From Adenanthera pavonina (taxonomy: Eukaryota; Streptophyta; Magnoliopsida; Fabales; Fabaceae), in the NCBI GenBank assembly GCA_026686845.1, contig JAIVEN010000002.1, forward strand, positions 42,735,001 through 42,799,000: a DNA stretch of 64,000 bases, read 5' to 3'. A program made the translations under genes and the position numbers. Shown here piece after piece: positions 33,643 to 45,957 of this stretch. The notes beneath the pieces were generated by a model that worked only from the letters and a program-made list of their open reading frames with translations, had not been told where the DNA came from and searched no databases. Each line of letters opens with the position of its first letter. Positions within the stretch are counted from its first letter, which is position 1.

Positions 33643-35304
33643 TCTTGAATCAAGTGTTTTGATGATTCCAAACTAACTTTCAAGAGCTTGGAATAAAGAT
33701 ATCAACGGTGCACAAAAGGCTTCAAGTGAAGAAATTCTGGAGAAATAGGTGCAAAAATGGATGTAGGATATTTAGTAATATTTTGATTTGAGTAAAAGAC
33801 TTTGATTTGGTGAAAAGATGTTTTAAAACCTTAATTCTATGTTAAAAAATGGAATATTTGAAAAACACCCACCAACAGACGAAATTTGAAAGGTTTATAC
33901 TAATCTGTCATCTTGGAAATTCAAACTTTGACTTTGAAAATTTGAATTTCGTATTGAAAATGAACAAGTTTGAAAAGAGACTTCTCTGACAGATGAATTT
34001 TGACTTGAGAAAATTCAAATTTTGATAAGTGTCTGAAAGGTGCTTTCAGTAACAAACGAACTTTGGGTTTTGAAAATTTGAATTTTAGACAAAATGTAAC
34101 CTATGAAAACTAAAGAAATTCGTCTGAAATTATATCAAAGTTCATCTGAAATCAAGTTTGGATTGGACTTCAAAATTGCTCACTAACAGATGAACTTTGA
34201 ACATGAAAATTTGAATTTCAGAAACAAAGCTTGTGAGTCTGATATAATGATATGTTGACATACGAATAACAGTATTTATAGATTCGAATTTAGAAGTAAG
34301 TCTGAAAAGAGGTCTCTCTGACAGACAAACTTTGCCTCTTGAAAATTCAAATTTTGAATTAGATGAACTACTGTGCCTTATAAACCAGCTACGGACAGAC
34401 GAATTTTGGGGTTCCAAAATTCGAATTTTGAAGGCACTGTAGCAAATTAAAAATACTGTTCACACTTAACAGAACGTCTTCAAACATGAAAATTCGTATG
34501 TCACAACATAGAAACATTTTTCAAAGATCAAAATTCGAACTTTGCTTCATGACAGACGAACTTTGGATATTCAACGTTGAAGTCTTTAGCCTTCAGTTTC
34601 TGTGAAATTCGTCTGTTGACCAACTAAAATTCGAATTTCAAAATGTCAGAAGCATTAAATGCGGTTGGTTAATAGATAGTTTTTTAGAGTAACCGTTGGA
34701 TAACTTCTCCAACGGATAGATTTTGTCTCTAACGTATAGTTGAGACCTAAAACTATAAATATAACATCATTTGAAGTTGTGGGTAACGAATTTAACTTTG
34801 TATATACTGAAACTCTGTCAAATCATCTACTCAAAGTCTCTTACTCTCACACTTCAATATTTGTACTCCAATTTTCATATTTACTCTGTTTAAGGGAGTT
34901 TATTCATTGTAAACAATCTTATCTTCATATGGAAGAAAGATTTTCTTGTGAGGGGATATCACAAGGGATTGAGGAAGCATTTAGTAAGAGTGCATAGAGT
35001 GAAAGAGTGAGCTCTAGAAATAGAGCATCAACTTTGTACTGAGGCATTTGCAAGAAGCCCACTGAATTCTTGCAGAATAGTGGAAAATCTCAAGTGGTGA
35101 CTTGAGGACTGGACGTAGGTCAAGTGGAGAGACCGAACCAGGATAAATATTTGAGTCTTTTCTTCCCTACTGCTACTTTTATAGTTTATTCATTTATACT
35201 CTATTTTATTATCATACTTTGCTTTCTTCACTTTCTTAACATTTTGCAGAAAATTTTCAAGCTTCCCAATTCACCCCCCTCTTGGGAAGCCAGCTTATCT
35301 AACA
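33643..35304 (+). repeat. 5' LTR of insertion A
   Basis: 1662 bp, starting TCTTGAATCAAG (the TG edge mutated to TC) and ending TTATCTAACA. It is the same type, in the opposite orientation, as the LTRs of insertion B. It contains many copies of a CAGACGAA-TTTG motif. Confidence 0.9.
34754..34761 (+). promoter_or_regulatory. LTR TATA box (TATAAATA), insertion A
   Basis: TATAAATA in the A 5' LTR, about 550 bp before the LTR end. The same position is kept in the host (37179) and in B (54894-54903), supporting a conserved LTR promoter. Confidence 0.6.
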
Positions 35305-35306
35305 AG

Positions 35307-35318
35307 TGGTATCAGAGC
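35307..35318 (+). other. Primer binding site, initiator tRNA-Met type (A)
   Basis: TGGTATCAGAGC, the standard 12-base complement to the 3' end of plant initiator tRNA-Met, two bases after the LTR end. Confidence 0.9.
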
Positions 35319-35359
35319 CCAGATTCTTAATCAAAGGATTTCACAGTCCGAGAATTAAA

Positions 35360-36634
35360 ATGGCTGGCTTTGGAGAAAGCATACTACCAGAAGGAAACAA
35401 CACAAATAGACCACTTGGTTTCAGTGGAGAACACTATGGTTACTGAAAGATGAGGATGCAAATCTATCTCCAGTTAATTGATCTGGACATCTAGTCAGTC
35501 ATTCAGAAGGGAGATTTTGTCCTAATGGCTTTGGAAGATGATGGGAAGTATAGAGAGAAGCCAAAAGCTGAATGGAATGAGGAAGATAGAAGAAGAGTCT
35601 TGCTGAACTTGAAGGCAAAACACTGCTTGCTCAGTGCTTTGAATCAAGACGAATTCTACAGGATCTCACAATACTCCACTGCCAAGGAAATATGGGACAC
35701 CTTGCAAATTGCTCATGAAGGAACAACTGGAGTCAGGGAAAACAAACTGAATACATGCATAGGTGAATACGAAAGCTTTCGAATGGTTGAAGGAGAGAAT
35801 GTAAAAGAGTTACAGAAGAGATTCACCCTCATTGTGAATCAACTAAAGAGTCTGGGAAAGGAGTACACTCAAATAGAAAAGGTCAGAAAGATCCTCAGAG
35901 CTCTCCCTCTGGAATGGCAACCCAAGGTAACAGTAATAGAGGAAGCCAGAGGAGAATCAATGGCCTCTATCACTACTCTTTTTGGTAGCCTTGAGGAGTA
36001 TGAAGGAAAAATGAAGGCTCTCAAGGAAGCAGGACAGGACAGAAAGAAGAAAGGTCTTGCTTTGAAAGTTGCTGAGGAGAAAGAAGAAGAATCTGACGAT
36101 GGAGATGAGCTAGATGAAGAAATTCTGGCCATGATGGTCAGAAAATTTGGAAGATTCTACAACAAGAAGAGAAACAAGAAAATCTTCAAGAAAGGAGCAG
36201 CTGGAGATAGCAAGAGAGAAGCAAAAGAACCTGTCACTTGCTATGAGTGCAAAAAGCAGGGACATATCAAATGGGATTATCCACAATTCCTCAAGAAGCA
36301 AGAGAAAGAAAAGAAAGCTACAGACAAAGGCAAGAAGAAAAGAGCTTACATCTCATCAATATGGGGCAACAGCTCAGATGAAGAAGAAGATGATGAAGAT
36401 GAAATTACCAACATCTGTTTGATGGCACTTGCCTCTGAAGAAGCTGAAATCCCATGCAACAATGATAAAAAAAGTGAGGTATATGAATCTGAACCTTCCT
36501 ATTCTGAATTACTAGAAGAAAGTTTATTCATTGTAAACAATCTTATCTTCATATGGAAGAAAGATTTTCTTGTGAGGGGATATTACAAGGGATTAGGGAA
36601 GCACTTAGTAAGAGTGCATAGAGTGAAAGAGTGA
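35360..36634 (+). pseudogene. gag of insertion A, 3'-fused to LTR sequence
   Basis: Begins MAGFGESILPEGNNTNRP. Two Trp codons have become stops (near 35443 and 35493). After that a 369-codon frame (35525-36634) is open. It holds a UBN2-type copia gag core (ALNQDEFYRISQYSTAKEIW, LRALPLEWQPKVTVIEEARG), an acidic block, and a zinc knuckle CYECKKQGHIKWDY whose last Cys is Tyr. After SYSELL the frame runs into LTR sequence because of the internal deletion and ends with about 40 codons of LTR-derived residues (from SLFIVNNLIFIWKKDF). Gag would form the cytoplasmic virus-like particle; this one is dead as an element but leaves an unusually long chimeric frame. Confidence 0.88.
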
Positions 36635-36929
36635 GCTCTAGAAACAGAGTATCAACTTTGTACTGAGGCATTTGCAAGAAGCCCACTGAATTCTTGCAGA
36701 ATAGTGAAAAATCTCAAGTGGTGACTTGAGGACTGGACGTAGGTCAAGTGGAGAGACCGAACCAGGATAAATATTTGAGTCTTTTCTTCCCTACTGCTAC
36801 TTTTACAGTTTATTCATTTATACTCTGTTTTACTATCATACTTTACTTTCTTCACTTTCTTAACATTTTGCAGAAAATTTTCAAGCTTCCCAATTCACTC
36901 CCCCTCTTGGGAAGCCAGCTTATCTAACA
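36516..36929 (+). repeat. 3' LTR fragment of insertion A
   Basis: Matches 34887-35304 of the A 5' LTR with about 11 differences; it begins in mid-LTR (AGTTTATTCATTGTAAAC) and ends CTAACA at 36929. Confidence 0.88.
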
Positions 36930-36934
36930 CTAAC
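36930..36934. repeat. Target site duplication CTAAC (right) of insertion A
   Basis: Second copy of CTAAC, followed by ATGTGAAATATT, which continues the host LTR. Confidence 0.92.
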
Positions 36935-37731
36935 ATGTGAAATATTAGCCAAGATCAAAAGTCGAATTTCACCTTTGAACAGACGAAATTTGAAGTTCAA
37001 TATTAAAGTCTTTAACTTATGGTCTCTGCGAAATTTGTCTGTTGACACCCCAAAATTTGAACTTTGGATGTTAGACGCATTAAATACGATTGGTGAAAGG
37101 CTAGTTTAGCAAAGTAACCATTGGGTAACGTCTTTAACGACTAGATCTTGTCTCTAATATATAGTTAAGACATAAATCTATAAATAGAACTTCATTTGAA
37201 GTTGTGGATAACAATTTTACGTTGTATATACTGAAACTCTGCCAAAATCATTAAACAAAGCCTTCTACTCTTTCACACTTCATTTATTGCACTTCAACTG
37301 TCAAACATATTCTATATTAGAGAGTTTCTCTTATTGTAAACAATCTTATCTTCATCAAAAAAGAAAGATTTTATTATGAGGGGATTTCACAAGAGATTTG
37401 GGAAGCACTTAGCTAGAGTGTAGAGTGAAAATATGTAAGCTCTTAGAACAGAGCACAAGGTTGTACAGTGACATTGTGAGAAGCCTATTGAATTCTTGCA
37501 AGATAGTGGAAAATCTCAAGTGGTAGCTTGAGGACTAGACATAGGTTAAGAGGAAGAGACCAAACCATGATAAATCTTTGTGTCTTCCTTTCCTCTACCA
37601 TGCTTGCTGTTCTATTATATTATGTTATTTGTTTTTTTATAACTTTTACTTTCACTGCTCTTTTATAATTTTGCAAAACATTTTCAAACTTCCTAATTTA
37701 CCCCCTTCTTGGGAAGTCAGCGGACCTAACA
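36930..37731 (+). repeat. Host 5' LTR, right part
   Basis: Continues the host LTR to its end, GCGGACCTAACA, and matches 58684-59483 of the 3' LTR. It includes a TATA box at 37179-37187 (TATAAATAG). Confidence 0.88.
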
Positions 37732-37733
37732 AG

Positions 37734-37745
37734 TGGTATTAGAGT
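37734..37745 (+). other. Host primer binding site (one base off)
   Basis: TGGTATTAGAGT is the initiator-Met site TGGTATCAGAG with a C-to-T change, two bases after the LTR end. Confidence 0.8.
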
Positions 37746-37786
37746 CTGAACTCCCAAGTGAAGGATCTGATAATCCAGGAGAATTA

Positions 37787-39345
37787 ATGGTTGGCTTTGG
37801 AGAAAGCATTCTTCTTGAATGAAACAACATAAATAAACCTCTTGGTTTTAGTGGAGAGCATTATGGATACTGGAAGATGATAATGCAAATCTATCTCCAG
37901 TCCATTGACTTAAACATCTGGTCAGTCATCCAAAAGGGGGATTTTATCCCAATGAAGCTGCATGATGATGGCAAATACAAAGAAAATCCAGAAAAGGAAT
38001 GGAATGAAGAAGATAAAAGAAGAACTACAAAGCTAAACACTTCCTGGTCAGTGCACTCAATCAGGATAAATTCTACAGGGTGTCTCAATGTATCACAGCC
38101 AAAGAAATATGGGACATTCTAGAAATTTCCCATGAAAGAACTACTGGAGTAAGGGAGAACAAACTAAACTCATGCGTTGGTGAATATGATTGCTTCAGAA
38201 TGATAGAAGGTGAAAGCATCAAGAACTGCAAAAGAGATTCACCCTCATTATGAATCTACTGAAGAGTCTTAGCAAGGAATATACACAGCTAGAAAAAGTC
38301 AAAAAAATTCTTAGAGCTCTTCCTCTGGAATAGCAACAAAAAATAATAGCTATAGAAGAAGCCAGAAGAGAGTCAATGATTCTGTCACAGCTTTCTTCGG
38401 CAGTCTTGAAGAGTATGAGGGTAAGATGAAAGCCCTCAAGGAAGATTGTCAAGATAAGAAGAAAAAGGGGCTTGCATTGAAAGCTGCAGAAGAAAGAGAA
38501 GAAGAATCTGATGATGAAGAAGAACTGGATGAAGAGACTATGGCTATATTAGTCAAAAAATTTGGAAGGTTTTATAATAAGGAGAAATAAAAGATTCTTC
38601 AAGAAAGGGGCAGCTGCAAACAACAAGAAAAAAGGCAAAGAGCCTGTAACCTGCTATGAATGGAAGAAGCAAGAGCACATCAAATGGAATTATCTACAAT
38701 TCTCGAAGAATCAAGAAAAAGAAAAGAAAGCTGTTGACAAAGGAAAAAAGAAAAAGGCATACATCTCATCAACTGGGGCAACAGCTCAGATGAAGAAAAC
38801 GAAGATGAGGAAGAAATTCCCAACATCCGCTTGATGACACTTGCATCTGAAGAAACTCCAAACTTATCTAACAGTGATCATGAAGATGAGGTAAATGATT
38901 TTGAACCTTCCTATTCTGAATTGCTTGATGTATTTCATGATATGCATGATGAGTTCATCAAAAGGGCAAAAGAATTAAAACTAGCTAAGAAGAAGATTAG
39001 CAAGTTAGAATCTGATTACAAAATATCTGACATTGCATCTCTACATAGAACTAAATCTGTTTGTTGTACATCATGCACTGAATTGAAGAAAAACAATGAA
39101 TATCTTTTGAAAAGCATGACTAAACTCACTAAGGGTAAATATATGTTGTTTGTTTTATGAGGAAGTCAGAGAATTGCACAAGAAAAAGTTGGACTTGCAT
39201 ATGATTCTTGTGCAGTCAAGAAAAAGAATGAAAAGAAGAATAAAATTTTATATATGAGACATTTTGTGCATGCTAATGGACATAAGAAGAAAAGTTACAA
39301 CTCAAAATCCATTGAATCTTATGTCCAACCAAAATATGTAAAATA
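37787..39345 (+). pseudogene. gag of host Sirevirus element
   Basis: Starts MVGFGESILLE and follows the B gag closely (SGEHYGYWKMIMQIYLQSID, IQKGDFIPM), but has many stops and several frameshifts after about 38020. The frame at 38562-38834 keeps the zinc knuckle region, but as CYEWKKQEHIKWNYL, with all but the first Cys and the His lost. The frame at 38831-39160 carries SYSELLDVFHDMHDEF and a helical, coiled-coil-like stretch (KRAKELKLAKKKISKLESDY). Copia gag proteins form the particle that packages element RNA. A later segment at 39360-39440 keeps part of a second Cys-His motif. Non-functional. Confidence 0.85.
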
Positions 39346-39599
39346 AAAATATTATCTGCATTACTTTCTTCCTGCATCACAATCTAGCAGTCCCTTTATC
39401 ACCTACCACTTTTGTAACAAGAAGGGACATGTTTCCAGTTCATATTTGTTAAGGAAAAATGGACTTAGCAGGAAGGTAGAATGGGTTGCTAGAGGTGCAT
39501 CTGTATCTAGGGAAAATGCTACTCATAGAAAAGGACCCAAGCATATTTGCATAACTAAAAAGAAAAGCTGAACTTTGTTTTGCAGGTTTGTCTTAGAGC

Positions 39600-42500
39600 T
39601 AACAAAAGTAACAAATAGTACATGGACAATGCTTGCTTAAGACATATGACTGGTGATAAGGAGAAGTTCATCACCCTTAGAGACAAGAAAGGAGAAAATG
39701 TGACCTTTAGAGGTGACCAATATGACAGAATAGTTGACATTGGTATTGTGGGCAAGAATCCTGAAACATCTATAAAAGAGGTGTTGTTTGTAGTTGGCCT
39801 CAACCACAACCTGCTGAGTGTGAGTTAGATATGTGACAAAGGCAACTGGGTATTGTGTGATTCAAAATTCTGCTTGGTTATCCGAAAAAGTGATTGCAAA
39901 GTAATTTTCAAAGCTCAAAGGGATGATAACTGCTATACTATTGATCTTGATGAACTTCTCACTTTAGACTCTGTATGTTTAATTAGTAAAGATAATGACA
40001 GTTGGTTGTGGCATAGAAGACTAGCACATGTTAATATGAACCAACTAACAAAATTGGCTAAGAATGATTTAGTCACTAGTTTACCAAAAATCGCTTTTGA
40101 AAAGGATAAAGAGTGTGATGCATGCCTCAAAGGGAAACAAACTAAATCATCATTCAAACCTAAAAATGTAATCACCACATCTAGACCACTGTAATTATTG
40201 CATATGGATTTGATAGGTCCATCTAGAGTAAAAAGCATTGGTGGAAACTTGTATGTACTTGTGATTGTAGATGATTACTCTAGATTTACAAGGACTTTGT
40301 TCCTTTCTTCCAAGAATGAAACATTTGATGCATTTGTAACCTTAGCTAAGAAAGTGCAAAATGAGAAAGATATTTCCATTGTGTCTATAAGGTCTGATCA
40401 TAGAGGATAATTTGAAAATTCAAGCTTTCTTGAGTACTGTGAAGAGCGTGGAATTGATCATAATTTCTCAACACCAAGAACTCCTTAGCAAAATGGAGTA
40501 GTGGAAAGGAAGAATAGAACAATTGGAGAAATGGCTAGAGCAATGCTGAATGAAAAGAAACTTTCTCAAGTTTTCTAGGCTGATGCAGTAAACATAGCAA
40601 GCTACATCATTAATAGAGCCTACATCAGACTAATTATGGGGAAGACACCTTATGAGCTATACAAAGGAAGGAAGCCAAACCTCTTACACTTGCATGTGTT
40701 TGGATGCAAATGCTTCAGCCATAATAATGGAAAAGAAAATCTAGGTAAGTTTCATGCTAAATCAGATGAAGGTATATTCCTTGGCTATTCTAGTAGAAGT
40801 AAAGTATATAGGGTTTTCAATAAAAAGACTAGAACTATAGAAGACTTTATGCATGTTGTTTTTATTAAAAATGAAACTGTCTCCAAGCATGCCATTGATG
40901 AGGATAATCTTATTTCTAGCTTTAAGAACTTGAGTTTTTCTGGAGAAGATAAAGTTGAGCCTCCCAAAATATTTGAATCTACTAATGTAAAGGAAGATAT
41001 TTAGGAGAAAGATATTGAATGTGAAAACAATGAAGAAATTTCTCAAGAACTCCCTAGAGCTTGGAGATATCAAAAGAGTCATTTAGTTGATCAAGTAAAT
41101 GGGGGTGTTCAACAGAATGTTAAAACCAGAAGACAACTTAGGGATCAAATAAACAATTGTGCATTTATTTCTCAAATTGAACCTAAGTGTACCTTAACTG
41201 ATAAATATTGGATATTAACTATGCAAGATGAACTTAATCAGTTTGAAAGAAATCAAGTTTGAGATTTAGTACCTAGACCTAAAGATCGCCCAATTATTGG
41301 AACTAAATGGGTTTTTAGAAATAAACTTGATGAATCAGGAACAATCATTAGAAACAAAGCTAGATTAGTAGCCAAAGGATATGAGCAGGAAGAAGACATA
41401 GATTATGAGGAAATTTTTGCTCCAGTTGCAAGATTAGAAGCAATAAAAATCCTCTTAGTCTATGCATGCATGAAAGACATAATGCTATATCAAATGGATG
41501 TAAAGAGTGCTTTTTTGAATGGATATGTCATGGAAGAAGTTTATGTTGATCAACCTTCAGGTTTTGAGGACTCAACCAAGCCAAACTATGTTTATAAACT
41601 GAAGAAAGCCCTTTATGGCTTAAAATAAGCTCCTAGAGTATTGTATGAAAGACTAAGTAATTTTCTGACTGAAAAGGGATTTAGTAGAGGAAAAGTAGAT
41701 ACAATATTGTTTACTAAGAAAGAAAATAAACACTTACTTATTATTCAAATTTATGTTGATGATATTATATTTGGTGTCACTAATGAATTTCTTTGTAAGA
41801 ATTTCTCTAAGCTAATGCAAAGTGAATTTGAAATGTTAATGATGGGTGAGCTCAACTTCTTCCTTTGACTGTAAATTAAATAATGTGATGATGACATCTT
41901 CCTCAATCAATCAAAATATCTGAAGGAGCTACTGAAAAAATTTGGAATGGAAAATGTTAAATCAATAGGGACTTCTATGGCTACTGCAACAAAACTTGAT
42001 ATGGATGGGAGGCAAGCCCTTTGACATAACTCAGTATAGGAAAATGATTGGCTCCCTGCAATACCTAACAACTAGTAGACCTGACATTATGTTCAGTATC
42101 TATATGTGTGCAAGGTTCCAATCATGTCCTAAAGAGTCCCATACAATAGCTGTAAAAAGAATTTTTAGATACCTAATTGGAACATCACAGATGGGACTTT
42201 GGTATCTAAAAGACAATGGAGAAGAGCTCACAGGATATACTGATGTTGACTTTGCTAGATCTAAAAATAACAGAAAAAGCACAAGTGGAATGTGTCAGTT
42301 TCTTGGAGGATCCTTGGTTTCATGGTTTAGCAAGAAGCATAACAGTGTCGCTCTCTCTACAGCAGAAGTTGAATATGTTGCAGCAGGCAGCTATTGTGCT
42401 CAAGTCATTTAGATAAAGCAGCAACTTGAAGATCTTGAGATTGAGATGAATGAGATACCAATAAAATGTGATAATCAAAGTGCTATCAACATCACAAAGA

Positions 42501-42700
42501 ATTTAGTCATGCATTCAAGGATAAAGCACATTTAAGTAAGACATCACTTTATAAGGGATCATGTTTTGAAAGGAGACATCAAATTGGAATACATCCCTAC
42601 TGAAGATCAAATTGCAAACATTCTGACTAAGCCACTTGCATAAGATAGACACTGCAAAATCAGAAGAGAATTGGGAATGGTAAATTCCAATGAATTGTAA
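39600..42700 (+). pseudogene. pol of host Sirevirus element (PR-IN-RT-RH)
   Basis: Domains in copia order: protease (near 39622, active-site DSG changed to DNA in YMDNACLRHMTG), GAG-pre-integrase zinc motif (WLWHRRLAHVNMNQL at about 40009, CDACLKGKQTK at about 40115), integrase core (HMDLIGPSRVKSIGG at 40199; the DD35E region near 40390-40510 has stops), a chromatin-side 'FGCKCFSHNN' motif, RT (GTKWVFRNKLDESG near 41300, KSAFLNGYVMEEVYVDQP near 41500, YVDDIIFG at 41752 with both Asp intact), and RNase H (YTDVDFARS near 42236, ALSTAEVEYVA near 42350). At least a dozen stops and some frameshifts break it (e.g. near 40194, 40410, 40989, 41262, 41626, 41866). It ends LGMVNSNEL at 42700. Confidence 0.9.
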
Positions 42701-43696
42701 GTAAGCCGCTGACTAAATCTATTTAAAGCTTCTGACATTAAATTAATACTAATTTTAGCATTGAAGTGTGTTTAAGATGTTTTGTAGGTACTCCACATAA
42801 GTCTAGATGATAGCAAATCAGTTTACTGGAGTTAATCAGACCTTTACATTCAAAAGATGCTGAAGGAAAGCTGAAAATTTCAACTTTTAGGCCATATCTG
42901 TAAGTTCAGAAAACAGAAATTCACATTTTAGATGTTATTAGATGAATTTCCATGTTAAAATGTGTTTTTTAATGAACTGGTATGCTCAATATTCAAACTT
43001 AGGAACCTATTAGACGAATTTCAGTAGCTTCTACGTAGATACAGTACTCTCATATTACTTGAAATTCATCTATTGACTACTAGAAATTCGAATTTCAGAA
43101 ATACAATGTGAATGTTGACTTTGCTCAAAATGCTCTATGTGTAAATTTCCATACCTCAAAATACGCATTTTAGAGATTCTTTACAAAACTTTGAAATTTG
43201 AATTTTTGAATCACTAAATTCATCTGTTGAAGCATGCTTTCATGTCAAATCTCTGTAAGACGAACTTTCATAAATGAAATTCGTTTGTTGCTTTTCTCAT
43301 TCTCTGTTTGCTTAATGTGTGATTCCTCAAAATTTGAACTTTGATGATTCAAAGTTCGTCTGTTGCTATTTGTTCCTTGAACTTAGCTTCTGTCAAATGA
43401 ACTTCATGGAGAAAATTCGTCTATCAGAAAGTCTCTCTGGGTTGGTTACCTAGTAAATGCTCAAAATTCAAATTTTTACCCCTTAAAATTCATCTATTGA
43501 ATGGTTACAGAAGTTAAAATAAAAGGTCTCGCTCTGAATAGATGCAACCTTATTCGTCTTTCTCCCAAGTCTATTCATCTCCTCTTTTAATTTCTCATCA
43601 ATTCTATTCATGAATCTTTATTTCCTACTATTTTAACTTCATTTCGCACCTCATAAACCCATTCCTTGCATCGTTCTATAACATTGATTCATGAGA
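42701..43696 (+). other. Spacer between pol and the extra frame, motif-rich
   Basis: About 1 kb non-coding. Like the LTRs, it is studded with GACGAATTTC / GAAATTCGTCTGTTG motifs (for example near 43015, 43085 and 43275) and AAATTCGAATTT-like palindromes. The last ~130 bp is pyrimidine-rich and leads to the extra frame. Insertion B has the equivalent spacer at 48444-49417. Confidence 0.65.
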
Positions 43697-44297
43697 ATGG
43701 CAAGGGTTAAGAATCCTGATGTGGGTAAAAAAGAGTCCAGACCAAAGAGAGTAGTCAAGTCTCAATATGCCTCCAAGGAAGATGAGACTCAGAAAAGGAA
43801 AGGAAAATCTAGCAAGAGAACTCTATCCAAAAAGCAGAAAACCACTCCCAAAGTAGATTCAAAGATACTTGTCTTTACTGCCCCTGCTGCTCCTGCTTCT
43901 TCTTCTTCTTCCAGTACTGAGTCAGAGGAATACCAGGTAACCACGAAGCCATTATGGAGCAATGCTCATTTCCTGGAAGAGTATACCACCAAGTTCATCA
44001 GTAAGAAGGTAATTAAACCTCACTGTACAAATATGGAAGAATTTCTTATTTCTAAAAATTTTGATGTTGGCCTATGGATGATAAAATATAAGAATTTGTT
44101 GGAAATTAAGGAGAGATATGATGATGAGGTTGTCAAAACATGGCATGCTACTCTGATATACAACAACAAAAAGAAGAAATGAGAGGTAAGTCTGAGGTCC
44201 AAAATTATTTGGCTGTCTGATGAGACCTTTAATGAAGTACTAGAAATCCCTGGGCAAGATGGCATGAAGATTGACATCACCAGCTCAAGGTACATGG
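43697..44297 (+). pseudogene. Host extra ('env-like' position) frame, 5' part
   Basis: Starts MARVKNPDVGKKESRPKR; an in-frame ATG six bases earlier is also possible. The N-terminus is basic and Ser/Lys-rich, then has an Ala/Pro/Ser run (APAAPASSSSSSTE), then a more globular part (PLWSNAHFLEEYTTKF, MEEFLISKNFDVGLWMIKY) resembling the 'putative plant transposon protein' domain found in many plant LTR elements. A TGG-to-TGA change stops it at 44180-44182; the frame continues (IIWLSDETFNEVLEIPGQDG) until insertion B cuts it just after a Tyr-Met pair. The 3' part is at 56075-57674. Sireviruses carry an envelope-like gene at this position, but no membrane segment is visible here, so the role is unknown. 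Confidence 0.8.
44293..44297. repeat. Target site duplication CATGG (left) of insertion B
   Basis: CATGG before B recurs at 56075-56079. Removing B and one copy restores the reading frame seen uninterrupted in B's own extra frame (about 47820). Confidence 0.95.
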
Positions 44298-45942
44298 TGT
44301 TAGATGTGCTGGCTTCCTAAGAGGGGGTGAATTGGGAAGATTAAAATTTTCTGCAGAACTTTAAGAAAGTGAGGAAAGCAAAGGTGACAGCAAAACAGAG
44401 TATAAACAAATAATCAGTGAAGGCAGTAATAGAGAAGGGAAGATACAGATGTTTATCCTGCTTCGGTCTCTCAATCTTGACCTACGTCTAGTCCCCAAGT
44501 CACCACTTGAGATTTTCCACTATTTTGCAAGAATTCAGTAGGCTTCTTGCAAATGCCACAGTACAGTGTTGATGCTCTATTTTAGACCTCACACTTTCTC
44601 TCTTTGCACTCTAGCTAAGTGCTTCCCCAATCCCTTGTGGTATCCCCTCACAAGAAAATCTTTCTTCCAGATGAAGATAAGATTGTTTACAATGAATAAA
44701 CTCTTTTAATCAAAGTGTATGAAAGTTGGAGTACAAATATTGAAGTATGTGAGAATAAGAGACTTTGAGTAGATAATTTGGCAGAATTTTAGTATATACA
44801 AAGTTAAAATCGTTACCCACAACTTCAAATGATATTATATTTATAGATTTTGGTCTCAACTATACGTTAGAGACAAAATCTATCTGTTGGAGAAGTTACC
44901 CAATGGTTACTCTGAAAAACTATCCATTCACCAACCGCATTTAATGCTTCTGACACTCAAAGTTTGAATTTTGGTTCGCCAACAGACGAATTTCACAGAG
45001 ACCGAAGGCTAAAGACTTCAACGTTGAATATTCGAAGTTCATTTGTCATGAGGCAAAGTTCAAATTTTGATCTTTGGAAAATGTTTCTATGTTGGAACAT
45101 ACAAAATTTCAGGTAAAAAGTTTTTCTTAAATGAGTGAACAGTAGTTCCATTTTACTACAGTGCCTTCAAAATTTGAATTTTGATACTTAAAATTCATTT
45201 TTCAGAGAGTAGTTCAATAAGGCACAATAGTTCAACTATTCGAAATTCAAATTTTCAAACTGCAAAGTTCATCTGTCAGAGAGGCCTCTTTTCAGACTAA
45301 ATACAAAGTTTGAATTTCTTAATACTATCATTCGTATGTCAATATATCATTATGACAGACTCACAAGCTTTGCTTCTGAAATTCAAATTTTCATGTTCAA
45401 AGTTCGTCTGTCAGTGAGCCATCTTGATGTTCTTTCCAAACTCAGTTTTTAGATGAACTTTAACATATCCTCAAACAAATTTCTCATTTTTCATAAGTTA
45501 TGTTTTGTCTGAAATTTGAATTTTCAAAAGCCAAAATTCGTCTGTCATAGGAAGCTCTTTTCAGACAAGTATCAAAGTTCAAATTTCTTAAGTTAAAATT
45601 TGTCTGTCAGAGAAGCCTCTTTTCAGACTTATTTATTTTCAATACGAAATTCGAATTTTCAAAGCCAAAGTTCAAATTTTCAAAACAACATATCAATATA
45701 AGTGTTTCAAACTTCGTCTGTTAGTGGGCGTTTTTCAAATATTCCATAGAATCATAGTTTTAAAACATCTTTTTGCCAAATCAAAGTCTTTTACTCAATT
45801 TAAACAAGGCTGTAGATTCCACATCTATTCTTGTACTGGTTTTTCTTGAATTTCTCCACTTGAGATCATTTGTGCACCTTTGATATCTTCTCTCCAAGCT
45901 CTAGAAAGTTAGTTTGGAATCATCAAAACACTTGATTCAATA
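44298..45942 (-). repeat. 3' LTR of insertion B
   Basis: 1645 bp. On the minus strand it begins TATTGAATC (TG edge mutated to TA) and ends ...CACATCTAACA. It lacks the 74 bp duplication present in the 5' LTR. Confidence 0.93.
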
Positions 45943-45957
45943 TTCTCCCCCTTTTTG
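45943..45957 (-). other. Polypurine tract of insertion B
   Basis: On the minus strand CAAAAAGGGGGAGAA directly precedes the 3' LTR. It is the same tract as the host's at 57952-57966. Confidence 0.9.

Larger units (their letters stand above)
33643..36929 (+). mobile_element. Insertion A: internally deleted Sirevirus-type element
   Basis: 3287 bp, plus strand, inside the host 5' LTR, flanked by CTAAC. Structure: full 5' LTR 33643-35304, primer site 35307-35318, gag from 35360, then a jump from late gag directly into the middle of the 3' LTR (about 36516), whose remaining ~410 bp ends at 36929. All of pol, the extra frame, the purine tract and U3 of the 3' LTR are gone. The shared LTR part shows about 11 differences in 410 bp by eye, so A is younger than the host. 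Its LTR belongs to the same subfamily as insertion B. Confidence 0.92.

Noticed and set aside
33300..34640. Evenly spaced near-identical motifs could suggest a CRISPR-like array
   Set aside because: Spacing and motif sequence vary, the motifs lie in retrotransposon LTRs of a plant genome, and no cas genes exist.
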